From: Pseudorasbora parva
Taxonomy: Eukaryota; Chordata; Actinopteri; Cypriniformes; Gobionidae
DNA: 64,000 nt
Reading direction: 5' to 3'
NCBI RefSeq assembly: GCF_024679245.1
Contig: NC_090182.1
Location: 34,371,047-34,435,046 of the forward strand
In this document: positions 12,425-21,189 of the stretch, one piece after another
Layout of the letters: every line of letters begins with the position of its first letter
How positions within the stretch are numbered: the first letter of the stretch is position 1
Made by a program: the position numbers and the translations under genes
The notes under the pieces: generated by a model
Told to the model about the DNA's origin: nothing
The model's input: the letters and a program-made list of their open reading frames with translations, nothing else
The model's database searches: none

Positions 12425-13079
12425 GTAGTATTGCATTATAGATCGTTTTTCTTATATGTACGTTTTTTACAGAACATACCTTAGCATGCTGGACGCAAAA
12501 CCAAATGTCCCAGGGCTGTGTGTTTTCCAGATGGGCTACCAAAATGTAACCCCGTCGGCAAGCAGATGAATCTCATATTATTTCTTTCTTGTTCTGGTAT
12601 TCTCTCTCTCTTGACTTGACATTTGAAGGGCGCATGCACGTTTCGCGCTTATAACGAATGATCGTGCGGGCCATGTAATACAAAAATAATAGTCCAATCA
12701 ATCACGGGTAGATGAAAAATAAATCGTTGTGTTTGTTTAATAAAGACCCACTTGAATCATTCTGGTTGCCGCTTTCAAAACAACGCCTCCCTCATGTGAA
12801 CTGAACTGACAGGGGCATAGATATGACAGGGGCTGAAGCTCATTAAATATGCAAATCTTATCCAATCCTAGCCATGAGTGTTTACTTCCAAGTCTCCAGT
12901 GCCCATCAAAATCCAGCGTTTTGAAGAGAGCTCCAAACCAGTGTAGAAAATAGCCTATGACGTATTATTTATGATGTTTTTGAATGTGAAAACCACACAA
13001 ACATCATTAGTTGACCTCAGACAACAGTATAAATTTTTTTTAAAGCCAGTTCATGACACCTTTAATGTCAGGAGAGTGG

Positions 13080-14379
13080 CAATATAGACTATCTAATAGA
13101 GTACATGTTAGCTGTGATTATGTTGTGATTAGTTGTATTTTGCAAATGATATGGATGCCCAAAGTAAATTCTACTTTCATTGACAAGGCTTGTTGTGTCA
13201 CTCATTGTGAAAAGGTCTCTTGACTTGATTTAGTATCAGCTACTTTGTCTGTTTTTTTATATATCAGTCAGATATTAAATCACAGGAGATTATAAATTAG
13301 CACGCACACTTAGACACACATTATACATAGTCCTTTAACAGGAAAATGCAATAATTAACAGGGCAATGGAAAATGATTTTCTACAGTTTTTACAGTTATC
13401 AGTAGGGTGACTGGGACAGCAGTTTTATGTAGATGCACATGCAGGAGTCAAGATCACTAATGACCCACTGTATGCTAGAAAACAAACAGCCCATTCACTA
13501 CTGGGGATGATCTCAATTCCTGTAATTTAGCGCCATTGTCTTGCATTACATAGGGCTCATCTAAGAGGCAAATAAAAGGATCATTAACTTACTCCAGCTA
13601 ATATAAACTCCCCCTGAAAGAGGCACTTCACCAGGGCCTCCATTTAGACTTGGCATTGCTTTAGGATGCTTTTGGAGACCCAAATTACCCCACTGGTGAG
13701 CATTATCATCCTTGAAGTTTAAGGTGACTACACGCTGAAGGTCCTGATTGTCACTGCTGCACTTTTAAAAGTTATAGCAATGATTTGCCGTTTCGATGGG
13801 GAACCATTTCTGATGAATGTACTTGGAGCAAGGTTCATGTCCTCAGAAAGTCAGTAAGGGAGATCAGAGCCCCTCCTAACATAAGTGGATGGATCATCAC
13901 GTGGAACATGGCCAAATTAGGGCCTGATTACCTTGGCAAGTGGCCAGCATGCTCATTCAGCCCTCTAAACTTTACACACAGCAGAACAAAGGTTCATCTA
14001 CTGCATGACAGGTCTGAGAAAAGGCCATCGAAAACCCAGAGTGATCAGAGAGTTGAGGATTAAGTATTTAACGGTTCCTTGTGCTCATTTTGACCTGCTC
14101 ATTTCTGGTCAACTGAACAAACGAAGTTGCTGTTCATGGCTACAAGCGCCATATTTTATTTTATTTTGTGTGGGAAGAATGATTAAAAAACTGGATCAAC
14201 TATTTAAACATTATTATGGAGTTTTAGGCCATTTCTGGTTGTTGTCTTTATGTACTGTCAACGCTTCTATTGGAAACTATTGACCAATTTCATATTAAAA
14301 GATAATAGGTCTCATCAATTTGTGTTGCGAATCTGCATTGAAATGTTTTCACAAACAAATCATGATTTGACTAATAACT
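13080..14379. other. Unique intronic block, possible regulatory DNA
   Basis: Unlike its flanks this stretch shows no repeat ends. From about 13430 to 14080 it is balanced in base composition, with homeodomain-type core sites (CTAATTA/TGATTA-like) and no long tracts. The two overlapping 92-codon plus-strand frames at 13785-14283 match nothing I know and have no splice context. It may be a conserved non-coding element of fgfrl1 intron 3, or simply unique intron. Confidence 0.3.
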
Positions 14380-14383
14380 TTAA

Positions 14384-15555
14384 AGGGGGGGTGAAATGCT
14401 GTTTCATGCATACTGAGCTTTTTACACCTTTAAAGACTTGGATTCCCATCCTAAACATAGACAAAGTTTCAAAAACTAATGTTGGACGTTTGATGGAGTA
14501 TTTCTGTGTTAAAAATACTCCTTCCGGTTTCTCACAAGTTTCGGCGAGTTTTTTTCGAGTATGGGTCTATTTGACGTTAAATAGAGCGGAAGGTCCTTGT
14601 ATGGGCTGTACAGGCTCTTCTCCCGGAAGGGTGCGCGCGCGTCACTAGAGGGAGAGAGAGGAAATGCACGCTGTAAACAGTCTCTCAGGTGCAGATCCAG
14701 TCGTCCGTGAACACTTATGACGCGCCTCCACTTTATTCCTATGGGTGACGTCGATCGACTTCAACGCTTCAGCACAGCATTCCGGGAAGGCAGCGCTGCA
14801 TTTGAACCGATTTGAACGCAGAAATGACGGGAAGCTTCAAGGCATCGCTTCAGTTGCGTCGCAAAGTGGATTTCCACGGTCACTGCTGTCACAGGACTTC
14901 ACCAAATCATACCAAAGAAGTGTGTTTTTGACAGAGCGGTCCTGCTTTGGAAGATGCCGGTGAGTAAATCAACTTCAAATGTCTCTGCTATTGGCTACCG
15001 TCGCATGAGTAAACATCAGTAAACGATACGATCGCGTGCTTCGTCATTCAAATGCGCTAACGGTTACTCCATTGTTGTTCTGTATAACCTTACACTATTC
15101 TGACTCTGACGTGCAAAACCGTTTTGCTTGCTACCTCTAAGGTCTAGTCACATACAATAGTCCATAAACCGAATCATGTCCTCATAAACTGCACACAAAG
15201 GCCCCTAAATACAGTACATACCACAGAGATGGACATCCTGATGTTGCCGTTTCTCCTGTTCAATTTATTTCAGCCTCAGATTTGATTGTGGATCTTTATC
15301 TGTATTAGCTGAGATAGATGGGTTTCTCCACGCTTGAGGACGTCACCGCTTTGCGCGCTCATCATTCTTTAGCTCCGCCCACACGATACGCCTCCAGGCG
15401 CTCGGTTTTTTCCGGAAAGACTCGGTACAGCCCATATTTCTTTTATAAATATGATAAAACTAAAGACTTTTCGGAGATATGAAGGATGCAATACTACTCT
15501 ATAGGTACTCAAGATTGACATGAGATTGACTGAAACTGAGTGTTTCACCCCCCCT
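14384..15555 (+). mobile_element. TTAA-flanked non-autonomous transposon, copy 1
   Basis: Ends AGGGGGGGTGAAA and TTTCACCCCCCCT form perfect inverted termini, flanked by TTAA at 14380-14383 and 15556-15559. At 1172 bp it is close to the length of its inverted sister at 26611-27720. The inner part is CpG-rich (ggaagggtgcgcgcgcgtca near 14622) and shares gagtatttctgtgttaaaaa and cgcctccaggcgctcgg with the sister. No transposase is present. The 132-codon frame at 14250-14648 crosses its left end and is not a gene. Confidence 0.88.
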
Positions 15556-15779
15556 TTAATAAATGAATTCTAAATACATGAATAACCAGGGCCTAAATGT
15601 AACACTCACCAAGTACCAAACATGATTACAAATCGTCATATTAGAGTATATGAAAATTTGTCAGTTGCCAGTTGGCCAGTTGGTTGTTTATTCTAAATGG
15701 ACAAATTTATTCATTCAAAAAAATGTTTTATCCGTAGTCAGTTATGACTTGAGTGAACGCAAACAAAAAAAATGCATGA

Positions 15780-15970
15780 TCCGTGCGTGTATTTGGTGTT
15801 AAAGTGACAGCTTCCTAATAATCCTGCTATTGTCTGCATTTTTAAAGCTGCAGTACATAAGTTTTGCCTCTTTGTTGCCATCACTGTTTGAAACCTGCAA
15901 ATTGCAGTTACTTGCGGAGTTTTTATTTTTACGTGGGCTTTGCATCGGAACAGCTCCTCAGCGTGGATGA
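15780..15970. repeat. Short dispersed-repeat fragment
   Basis: tttaaagctgcagtacataa followed by tttgcctctttgttgccatc resembles the TTTAAAGSTGCAGTA ends of cyprinid TTAA-type elements. Only one end is recognisable. The sequences around it (15560-15780 and 15970-16023) show nothing I can name. Confidence 0.35.
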
Positions 15971-16031
15971 ATCTAATGTTTTGAGACATAGTATGTGTGG
16001 CTGTCACTGGTGTGGAAACTATACTTTAGAA

Positions 16032-16223
16032 CAGTGTTTCTCAAACCTGTCCAGGAGGACCACCAGCCCTGCACATTTTGTATGTCTACCTCATCTAAAA
16101 CACCTGATTCAACTCATGAGCTCATTAGTAGAGACTGCAAGACCTGAAGTGGGTGTGTCAGATATAGGAGACATACAAAATGTGCAGGGCTCGTGGTCTC
16201 CAGGACAGGTTTGAGAAACACTG
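16032..16223. mobile_element. Palindromic hAT-type MITE with perfect 8-bp target duplication
   Basis: CAGTGTTTCTCAAACCTGTC begins the 192-bp element. Its reverse complement, gacaggtttgagaaacactg, ends it. The flanks are identical octamers, ctttagaa, at 16024-16031 and 16224-16231. An 8-bp duplication with CAG...CTG ends is diagnostic of hAT-superfamily insertions. Inside, cctgcacattttgtatgtct is repeated in inverted form near the right end, so the whole unit can fold on itself. The excellent flank match suggests a fairly young insertion. Confidence 0.92.
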
Positions 16224-16754
16224 CTTTAGAATCACAGATTCTACATTTTGAAGTATGACCAAAATAATAAGCAAAATGTCATCTGAACAAGCAGGTAACA
16301 TGTCTGCCACTTTTGTTCTGACCAACTGAGAAAAAACACAATCAACTGTTTATTTAATGTATAGAGAATTGTGAATTTTAACTTTTGTGGCATGACTTGT
16401 AAATTAATGCAATGAAATCTCTGCAAACAATCGCATACACTGTGTGGCTTTATAATCATGTTAAAATTAAATCTTAATACACATAAATACACAGGGCAAA
16501 CAAAGGCAGCTAAATAAAATGCAGGAAAAACTAACCAGTAACTATGTAAATAAACTAGGCCATGATTGAAACCAAACTTTTGCACAACAACAATGTACTG
16601 AAAATGGAAATGTTTTTCCTGTTTTTTTATGCGTATAGACCACAACATTGTCAAAAATATCCCCGTTTACATGGATCTGTGAAAAGGAGTACAAATGCTG
16701 CATTATGCTGATGCAGATATTATACTGTAGCTGGTGATGTCACTTTGTATTGAT

Positions 16755-17245
16755 TGGGCCCTGTTATGAACCCAGCCCAATGTGACAGAAGGCAAAAAAA
16801 AAAATCTAGTTTCAGCTTTATGCAGTTATTAGTTTCATGTACAGCGCCACATTGTTTAAATAGCGAATGCACGCGCACCCATCTGTTCACCCATGGGTGT
16901 GGTGGTCTGAAAATTCAATTGTTGGCGCATTGCTATTTTGAGGAACTGAAAACAACTGCACCATTGAAACTTGAAACCTGGTCTAAAGTCAATAGTGCAG
17001 TATTTTTTGTGTTATTTAAAGGGTGTGTTAGTACGCACAACATGCATACACTATGTTTATTACACACACAGGGCAGCAGCGCAGACACATTTTTACATTT
17101 TAAAAGTAAATTGATTCCTATTGGGAGAAGTGTTTAGTCTTTCCGCGAATCCACCATGTTGCAAGCGCAAATGGCTTTTAAAGAGAATGGGAGATGAGAC
17201 TCTGATTGGTTTATTGCATGTTACACCCAAAACACACCAATGACT
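16755..17245. mobile_element. GGGCCCTRTTAT-ended DNA element, copy 1
   Basis: Starts near gggccctgttatgaaccc and runs to ccaatgactcattaacag. It is the inverted counterpart of the segment at about 44650-45268: shared motifs are atgagactctgattggttta, caaaacacacc, gcgcattgctattttgagg and the ggctttta-aa block. No coding frame is supported. This superfamily is common in cyprinids, but I do not name it from sequence alone. Confidence 0.6.
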
Positions 17246-17440
17246 CATTAACAGACTGCATTAACATTAAAAAAAGGTTAAGAACATATTTGTGCGTACA
17301 CAATTAGATGGAAATATTTGAGAATTTCTCCCATCAGTACAAACTTGACATAATGCAATAAACTTTTTGAGACCCACTGTTCTCAAGACGAACTGCTATT
17401 TTGAGAGGTTTCATGAAAAAGTAGCAAAAAAGATGCTTAC

Positions 17441-17713
17441 CGATGACAATGAGGGTGTAGTTTATATTGACACTGCCAAAGCCATTGGTGGCTTTACAAA
17501 TGAACGTCCCAGCATCCTCTGCCTCCACCTCTTTGATGCGCAAGGCTTGCTGAAGGACCCTGAAGCGCATCCAACCGCTGTGGATGTTTCGTCCGTCTTT
17601 TGTCCACATGATAAGGGGTGGTGGATCACCCTCCACAGGACACTGAAGTTTCATGGTGCGTCCGATTCTGCCGGTCTGCCGGTGGGCAATCTTCTCTGCT
17701 ACACGTGGAGGAC
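17441..17713 (-). CDS. fgfrl1: fgfrl1 exon 3: first immunoglobulin domain
   Basis: This 273-nt exon is bounded by acceptor ttctttag at its start (17713) and donor cg|gtaagc at its end (17441), and is phase 1 at both sides. It adds residues 22-112. The Ig (I-set) hallmarks are visible: [11 protein letters not shown] with Cys46, Trp58 in IMWTKDGR, and the [16 protein letters not shown] motif with Cys94. NYT at 106-108 is a possible N-glycosylation site. [25 protein letters not shown] and CKATNGFGS are hallmarks of the FGFRL1 Ig1 domain specifically and not of FGFR1-4. The domain is extracellular and belongs to the part of the protein implicated in ligand and heparin contacts. No stop or frameshift is seen. 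An exon of symmetric phase is usual for Ig domains. Confidence 0.95.
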
Positions 17714-17849
17714 CTAAAGAAAACAAGATGATGGTATTACTTTCATTGTGGGCACTGCCTTAATATACATGGCACACATTCAAACCCTTTTTCCTGTTAA
17801 GTGATGATAATGCAGGTGAAACGTTGGTTAGCCATTTACCTGCTCCTAT

Positions 17850-18000
17850 TAGTTAACATTAATTAATGCATTAACTAACATAAACTAACAATGAGCAATA
17901 CATTAATTACAATATTTATTAATCCTTGTTAACATTAGTTAATAAAAATAAAACTGTTCATTTTTAGTTTATGTTAGCTCAGGTCCATTAAATGATTTTA
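17850..18000. repeat. TTAGTTAATGCATTAACTAAC-type dispersed repeat
   Basis: ttaattaatgcattaactaa, then catttttagtttatgttagc and similar palindromic TTAACTAA units, match a very common cyprinid repeat in which overlapping TTAGTTAA palindromes alternate. It is non-coding and lies directly upstream of the DIRS fragment. Confidence 0.65.
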
Positions 18001-18012
18001 ACAGTGACAACT

Positions 18013-19065
18013 TGTGTTCCCTTTCAGTTGGTCACCGACAAATTGGGATCACTTCAGAGAGGCCTATCAGCTTTGAGATATGGAGAATGGGCCAATGAAC
18101 ATTGCCGTGCATGATTTGCATATCGCACCCTGCCCCGCGGCACAGGTCTAAGGCGGAAGTGATCGCCACTCACTGTTGTCATTTACTTCGGAACCGAACA
18201 GCGTTGATGAAGGCAGAGACTTCACAGTTCTCAGTGAGAGAGGGGGGGCGTGTGTTGGCGAGACGGCACATTCAGCACGGCCACTGTTGCAGATCATAAA
18301 GAAGAAAACAAACTGCTGTTCTCATAGCAACTAAAAGAGTTGGTTCGTAAAGGGCACACACAGGCTGCACTTTTTCCTGTGTGTTGCCGCGGTCTTTCCT
18401 GGGTGCTTCAGCACTTCCTGAAAGAGTGTTTCCTCACAAAAAGAGCAACACGGTTTATGCTGCATCTTTCTCAAGATGTTATTCCAAGATGTTTCTGGAT
18501 GCAGTAGTTCCCTGTTGGCTGCTGACACTGACAATCATCAAATAGACCACTAAGTCACCCTACCCATACCCCGATCTTATGCTATTCCCAGTAAGACCTA
18601 CTTCGACAGATGGGCAGGGTGAGCTGAGGATTACATTTAGGGCACACCTGCCATGTGTACCTCCGCAGGCCCCTAATCCCTCACAAGCACCGCAGCCGGT
18701 AGAGCTTCCGGAGGGACCCGCTGGCCCCTCCCATGGGCATCCAGCGGTTACCTTCGGGGCTCCAGTGGATGAACAGATGTTAATCGCTGCATCTGAGGGG
18801 GAGTTCCAGTCCTCGGAGGATGAAGATTCGGCTGTACTGCCTCCCTCTGGGAAAGTGGCAATGGCGAACCTTGAGTTGACAGCTATGCTTTCCCAGGCCG
18901 CCAAAAATGTCGGACTTGAGTGGAACTCTCCACCACATATTAAACCTTCTAGGTTGGACGATTGGTTTCTTGGGGCGGGTCGCGCTGGTTCTTTATTCAT
19001 GGAGGTACATGAGGAGCTCACTAGGTTGTGGATTACACCATTCAGTGCCAGAAACAGACCTGGTG
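18013..19065 (+). mobile_element. DIRS-type retroelement, 5' fragment
   Basis: Begins near gttccctttcagttggtcac, the style of the terminal repeat of fish DIRS elements. A leader with ggcacaggtctaaggcggaa follows, then a gag-like frame. Reverse transcriptase, RNase H and tyrosine recombinase are absent: similarity stops around 19060, where unrelated sequence begins. So only about the first 1.05 kb remains. DIRS elements integrate by a tyrosine recombinase and leave no target duplication, consistent with none being seen here. Confidence 0.65.
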
Positions 19066-19166
19066 GCTCCTCCCTACCCTTGACTTTTGTCTCCTTTACA
19101 CATTTCATTTACAAATCCTCAGCTGTTAAAAATACTACGCACATAAAACGAGTGCATTTATCCTAG
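18579..19166 (+). pseudogene. DIRS gag-like fragment (195-codon open frame)
   Basis: The frame is open but truncated. The proline-rich N-terminus is followed by an acidic patch (EGEFQSSEDEDS) and then LPPSGKVAMANLELTAMLSQ, GLEWNSPP, PSRLDDWFLGAGRAG and VHEELTRLW. This ordered series is characteristic of gag proteins of fish DIRS-like retrotransposons, where a region such as PSRLDDWFL..G followed by EVHEELT..W precedes the rest of gag. The last ~35 codons (after RPGGSSLP) are unrelated read-through, so the original protein has lost its C-terminal two-thirds. The antisense open frame over the same interval is a shadow. Gag presumably packaged the RNA template; this piece should be non-functional. 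Confidence 0.65.
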
Positions 19167-19668
19167 CACAACATTGTTTTGGATGTTCAATAAGTTAAAT
19201 ATATTTAATAAAAACTGGCTAATCAGGTTGTGAACATATCCCTATGCTTTTAAGATATTTAGGTTCTGTGTTCAAATGCCAGTGTAAACACACTGAGTGG
19301 GCAGACATGTTTTTTTTTTTAGACACTAAATGAACCAAGCGAACAGAAGTGCATTAAAGGTGCACTACATAGTATTTTTGCAGTAAAATTTCCAAAAAAC
19401 ACTAGGCCGGTGTTATATATTTTGTTCAGTTGAGTACCTACAGTATCACAAATGCTTCCAACTATTTGTAAATTGTGAGAAAATTGCTATTTTAACTAAG
19501 GTCCAGGCTGTTTCAGCATAGCGTTTGAGGAAGTCGCCTGTCAATTGCGTCATATCTGCGCTACCCTCAGTTTCAGGTTTTATTCTGCAGGAGCGCTTTA
19601 CTCTTAGCAGTGTGAACGCACAGAGTAACGTCATAACATAATTTTCAACACACTTAAAATGTATCTAA

Positions 19669-20805
19669 TAGGCCTGCACGATATTGAAAAAAAATTACAT
19701 TGCGATAATTTTTTCCCCAACGATATATATTGCGATTTTGAGAGCCATCAATCCAGGCTAAAGTCAATAATTACCATTACGGGATATTAATAATTTCACT
19801 AATAAGAAAGCTTCATTACAAGTGACAAAAAAAATGTTGGAAAGTATGTGCAAACATGAAAATAAACCTCCAGTAGGGGGCAGCAGGTGACCGTCTTAAT
19901 GACACTTGTTCACACTTGTTGCTATGAGTAAGACATGTTACGGGTCTGCTGTAAACGATTTTCACTGCTGAAATAGAACAAAAGCACTAAATATTGCATC
20001 TAAAATGTAAGTGACTTTAAGTGAATGTTAATTAGTTGTTTATGGACCTGTCATATGAAATCAGTGTCATTTTCAGTCGTGATTATATTCAGGAAAACGT
20101 TCTAGTGTTGTAATTTCTCCTCGATAGGCTGCACGAGCGTGAACAGCGCGACCTTATTATTATAATCATTTCAACTGTTCATTATATATTATCCACAATC
20201 GATCGCCACTTACACTACATTAATGCACAATCATTCTGGCATTTTGGTGATTCGCTAGGTATTTTTTGTTTTAATCAGGCTCTTGTCCGTCAGTCAAGTA
20301 AAATTCTTTCACTCGTCCCTTCAAAACATCCACATGTCCTGGACAAGCGTTCATGTCGAGCCCTGCTTTATATTCGTCGTAAAGAGCTTTGTGGTGCCGT
20401 TTTAAGTGATCAGACAAATTGGTGGCGTTTTCTTGTTTTGTGGCCACAAGACACTCCATGCAGTACTTCGTTTTGTTCAACATCCTCCTTTATGTAGCCG
20501 AAATAGTCCCAAAAAGATGATTTCTGGTACAAACCTTTTTTTTTCCTCTTCAGATCCTCTTCGTCGCGCATTTTAGCTGTTAATGTTTGGCCGTGAGCGG
20601 TGAGCAGCGGCACAGTGAACCAATCACTGTGCAGGCATGAGGTACGTGCATGTCACTCCAGCAGCAAACGCGGGTTTACTGTGTGCTTCCATTCTCTTAA
20701 TACACCGTGGGCTACTACCCTTTACATCGCATGTGCCGGCGATGTGACTATCGCACACGCACACATTGCGATGTCGATGTTAAAACAGAATATCGTTCAG
20801 CCCTA
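19669..20805 (-). mobile_element. hAT transposon remnant with perfect 8-bp target duplication
   Basis: TAGGCCTGCACGATATTG at the left and the reverse complement of CAGCCCTA at the right (TAGGGCTGAACGATATTC) form imperfect inverted ends. The octamer gtatctaa flanks both sides (19661-19668 and 20806-20813). Ends of the TAGGSCTGxACGATAT type plus an 8-bp duplication are classic for fish hAT elements. The minus strand keeps the N-terminal BED zinc finger of a transposase, but the catalytic RNase H-like domain and dimerisation region are missing, so this is an internally deleted 1137-bp derivative. Confidence 0.92.
20271..20613 (-). pseudogene. hAT transposase N-terminus with BED zinc finger, frameshifted
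   Basis: Two overlapping minus-strand frames together cover one BED finger. The first (20613 to 20410) carries KRKKKGLYQKSSFWDYFGY with the aromatic signature Trp35 and Phe38. The second (20483 to 20271) carries YCMECL with Cys8 and Cys11, then NLSDHLKRHHKALY with the zinc-binding His26 and His30/31. The frame changes near 20470. BED fingers sit at the N-terminus of hAT transposases and bind the transposon ends. Nothing of the DDE catalytic region follows, because the element's terminus comes soon after the stop at 20271. Confidence 0.8.
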
Positions 20806-21189
20806 GTATCTAATATGATAAACAAAGCTGCATTACTTCATAATCATAACCGGAAGAGCGGATCAGTGCAGGCGCCCGGCGACATGTCCCGTCCTGTCAT
20901 AATAAAAGTCCCGGTGTTTGCGAGGTGGGTATTTGTTTAACAATCGCTCCAGCAGCCGTGCTCAGCTCCACAACACTCGGTCCTGCTCTGTTTTATACTC
21001 CAGTAACGTTAATAACTGCATGCATGAACGTAATTTCTGCCCAAGTCCTATTTTCCACCGGCTGTGAGGTGAAGACCACATGTCCCAAGATGCTGCGCTC
21101 AAACTTTGCGTCATCAAACTACGTATTTGTTTTGAATAGGCGCCCTCCAGTGGACGGAAAGTTGCATAGTGCACCTTTAAGTGGTTCCT

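Larger units (their letters stand above)
10836..13061 (+). mobile_element. TTAA-flanked DNA transposon with THAP remnant and nested insertion
   Basis: Left terminus AGGGGTGATGAATTGAG and right terminus GTTCATGACACCT are inverted (AGGGGTGATGAA versus AGGTGTCATGAA). They are bounded by TTAA at 10832-10835 and 13062-13065. TTAA target duplications are known for the piggyBac and Kolobok superfamilies, and the AGG start fits Kolobok-type ends better. An interior ATG frame at 12121 encodes a partial THAP-like zinc finger. A 1.07-kb long-inverted-repeat element (10950-12019) sits inside. The transposase is not intact. Confidence 0.75.
1..17440 (-). other. fgfrl1: fgfrl1 intron 3 (partial, over 17.4 kb)
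   Basis: Begins at the donor rc(gcttac) at 17435-17440, next to the end of the Ig1 exon, and runs past the left edge of the window. I looked here for the linker, Ig2 and Ig3 exons and saw no open frame with the expected Cys/Trp/DxGxYxC pattern, so the whole stretch is treated as intron. About half is recognisable repeat (2.95-6.6, 7.8-8.4, 10.8-13.1, 14.4-15.6, 16.0-16.2 and 16.8-17.2 kb). The rest (1-2950, 8440-9980, 13.1-14.38, 15.56-16.03 and 16.23-16.76 kb) shows no coding potential that I can support. Confidence 0.75.
19358..21176. mobile_element. TTAA-flanked transposon split by a hAT insertion
   Basis: Termini AGGTGCACTACATAGT and GCATAGTGCACCT are inverted and lie inside TTAA at 19354-19357 and 21177-21180. 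The host element totals about 0.68 kb once the inserted hAT (19669-20805) and its 8-bp duplication are removed. No transposase is recognised in its own sequence. The 120-codon frame at 20925-21287 crosses its right end and is incidental. Confidence 0.85.

Noticed and set aside
14250..14648. 132-codon plus-strand frame and its near-identical partner at 27453-27713
   Set aside because: The two match because both lie in copies of the same TTAA element. The frame crosses the element boundary, so it is not a gene.
16241..16654. 137-codon minus-strand frame
   Set aside because: AT-rich and hydrophobic by composition, with no domain or splice context.
1..17440. Search for fgfrl1 linker, Ig2, Ig3 and transmembrane exons
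   Set aside because: No minus-strand segment with paired Cys, WxK and DxGxYxC signatures and splice sites was found, so the remaining exons are taken to lie outside the window. A small acidic linker exon (about 80 nt) could have been missed by eye.
17441..17713. Alternative assignment of the Ig exon to FGFR1-4
   Set aside because: The residues around [20 protein letters not shown] and CKATNGFGS, plus a signal-peptide exon joined directly to GPPRVAEK, fit FGFRL1. FGFR1-4 have a different first Ig domain and no such N-terminus.
18560..19108. 182-codon minus-strand open frame
   Set aside because: It is the antisense shadow of the DIRS gag-like frame, whose sense translation has recognisable blocks.
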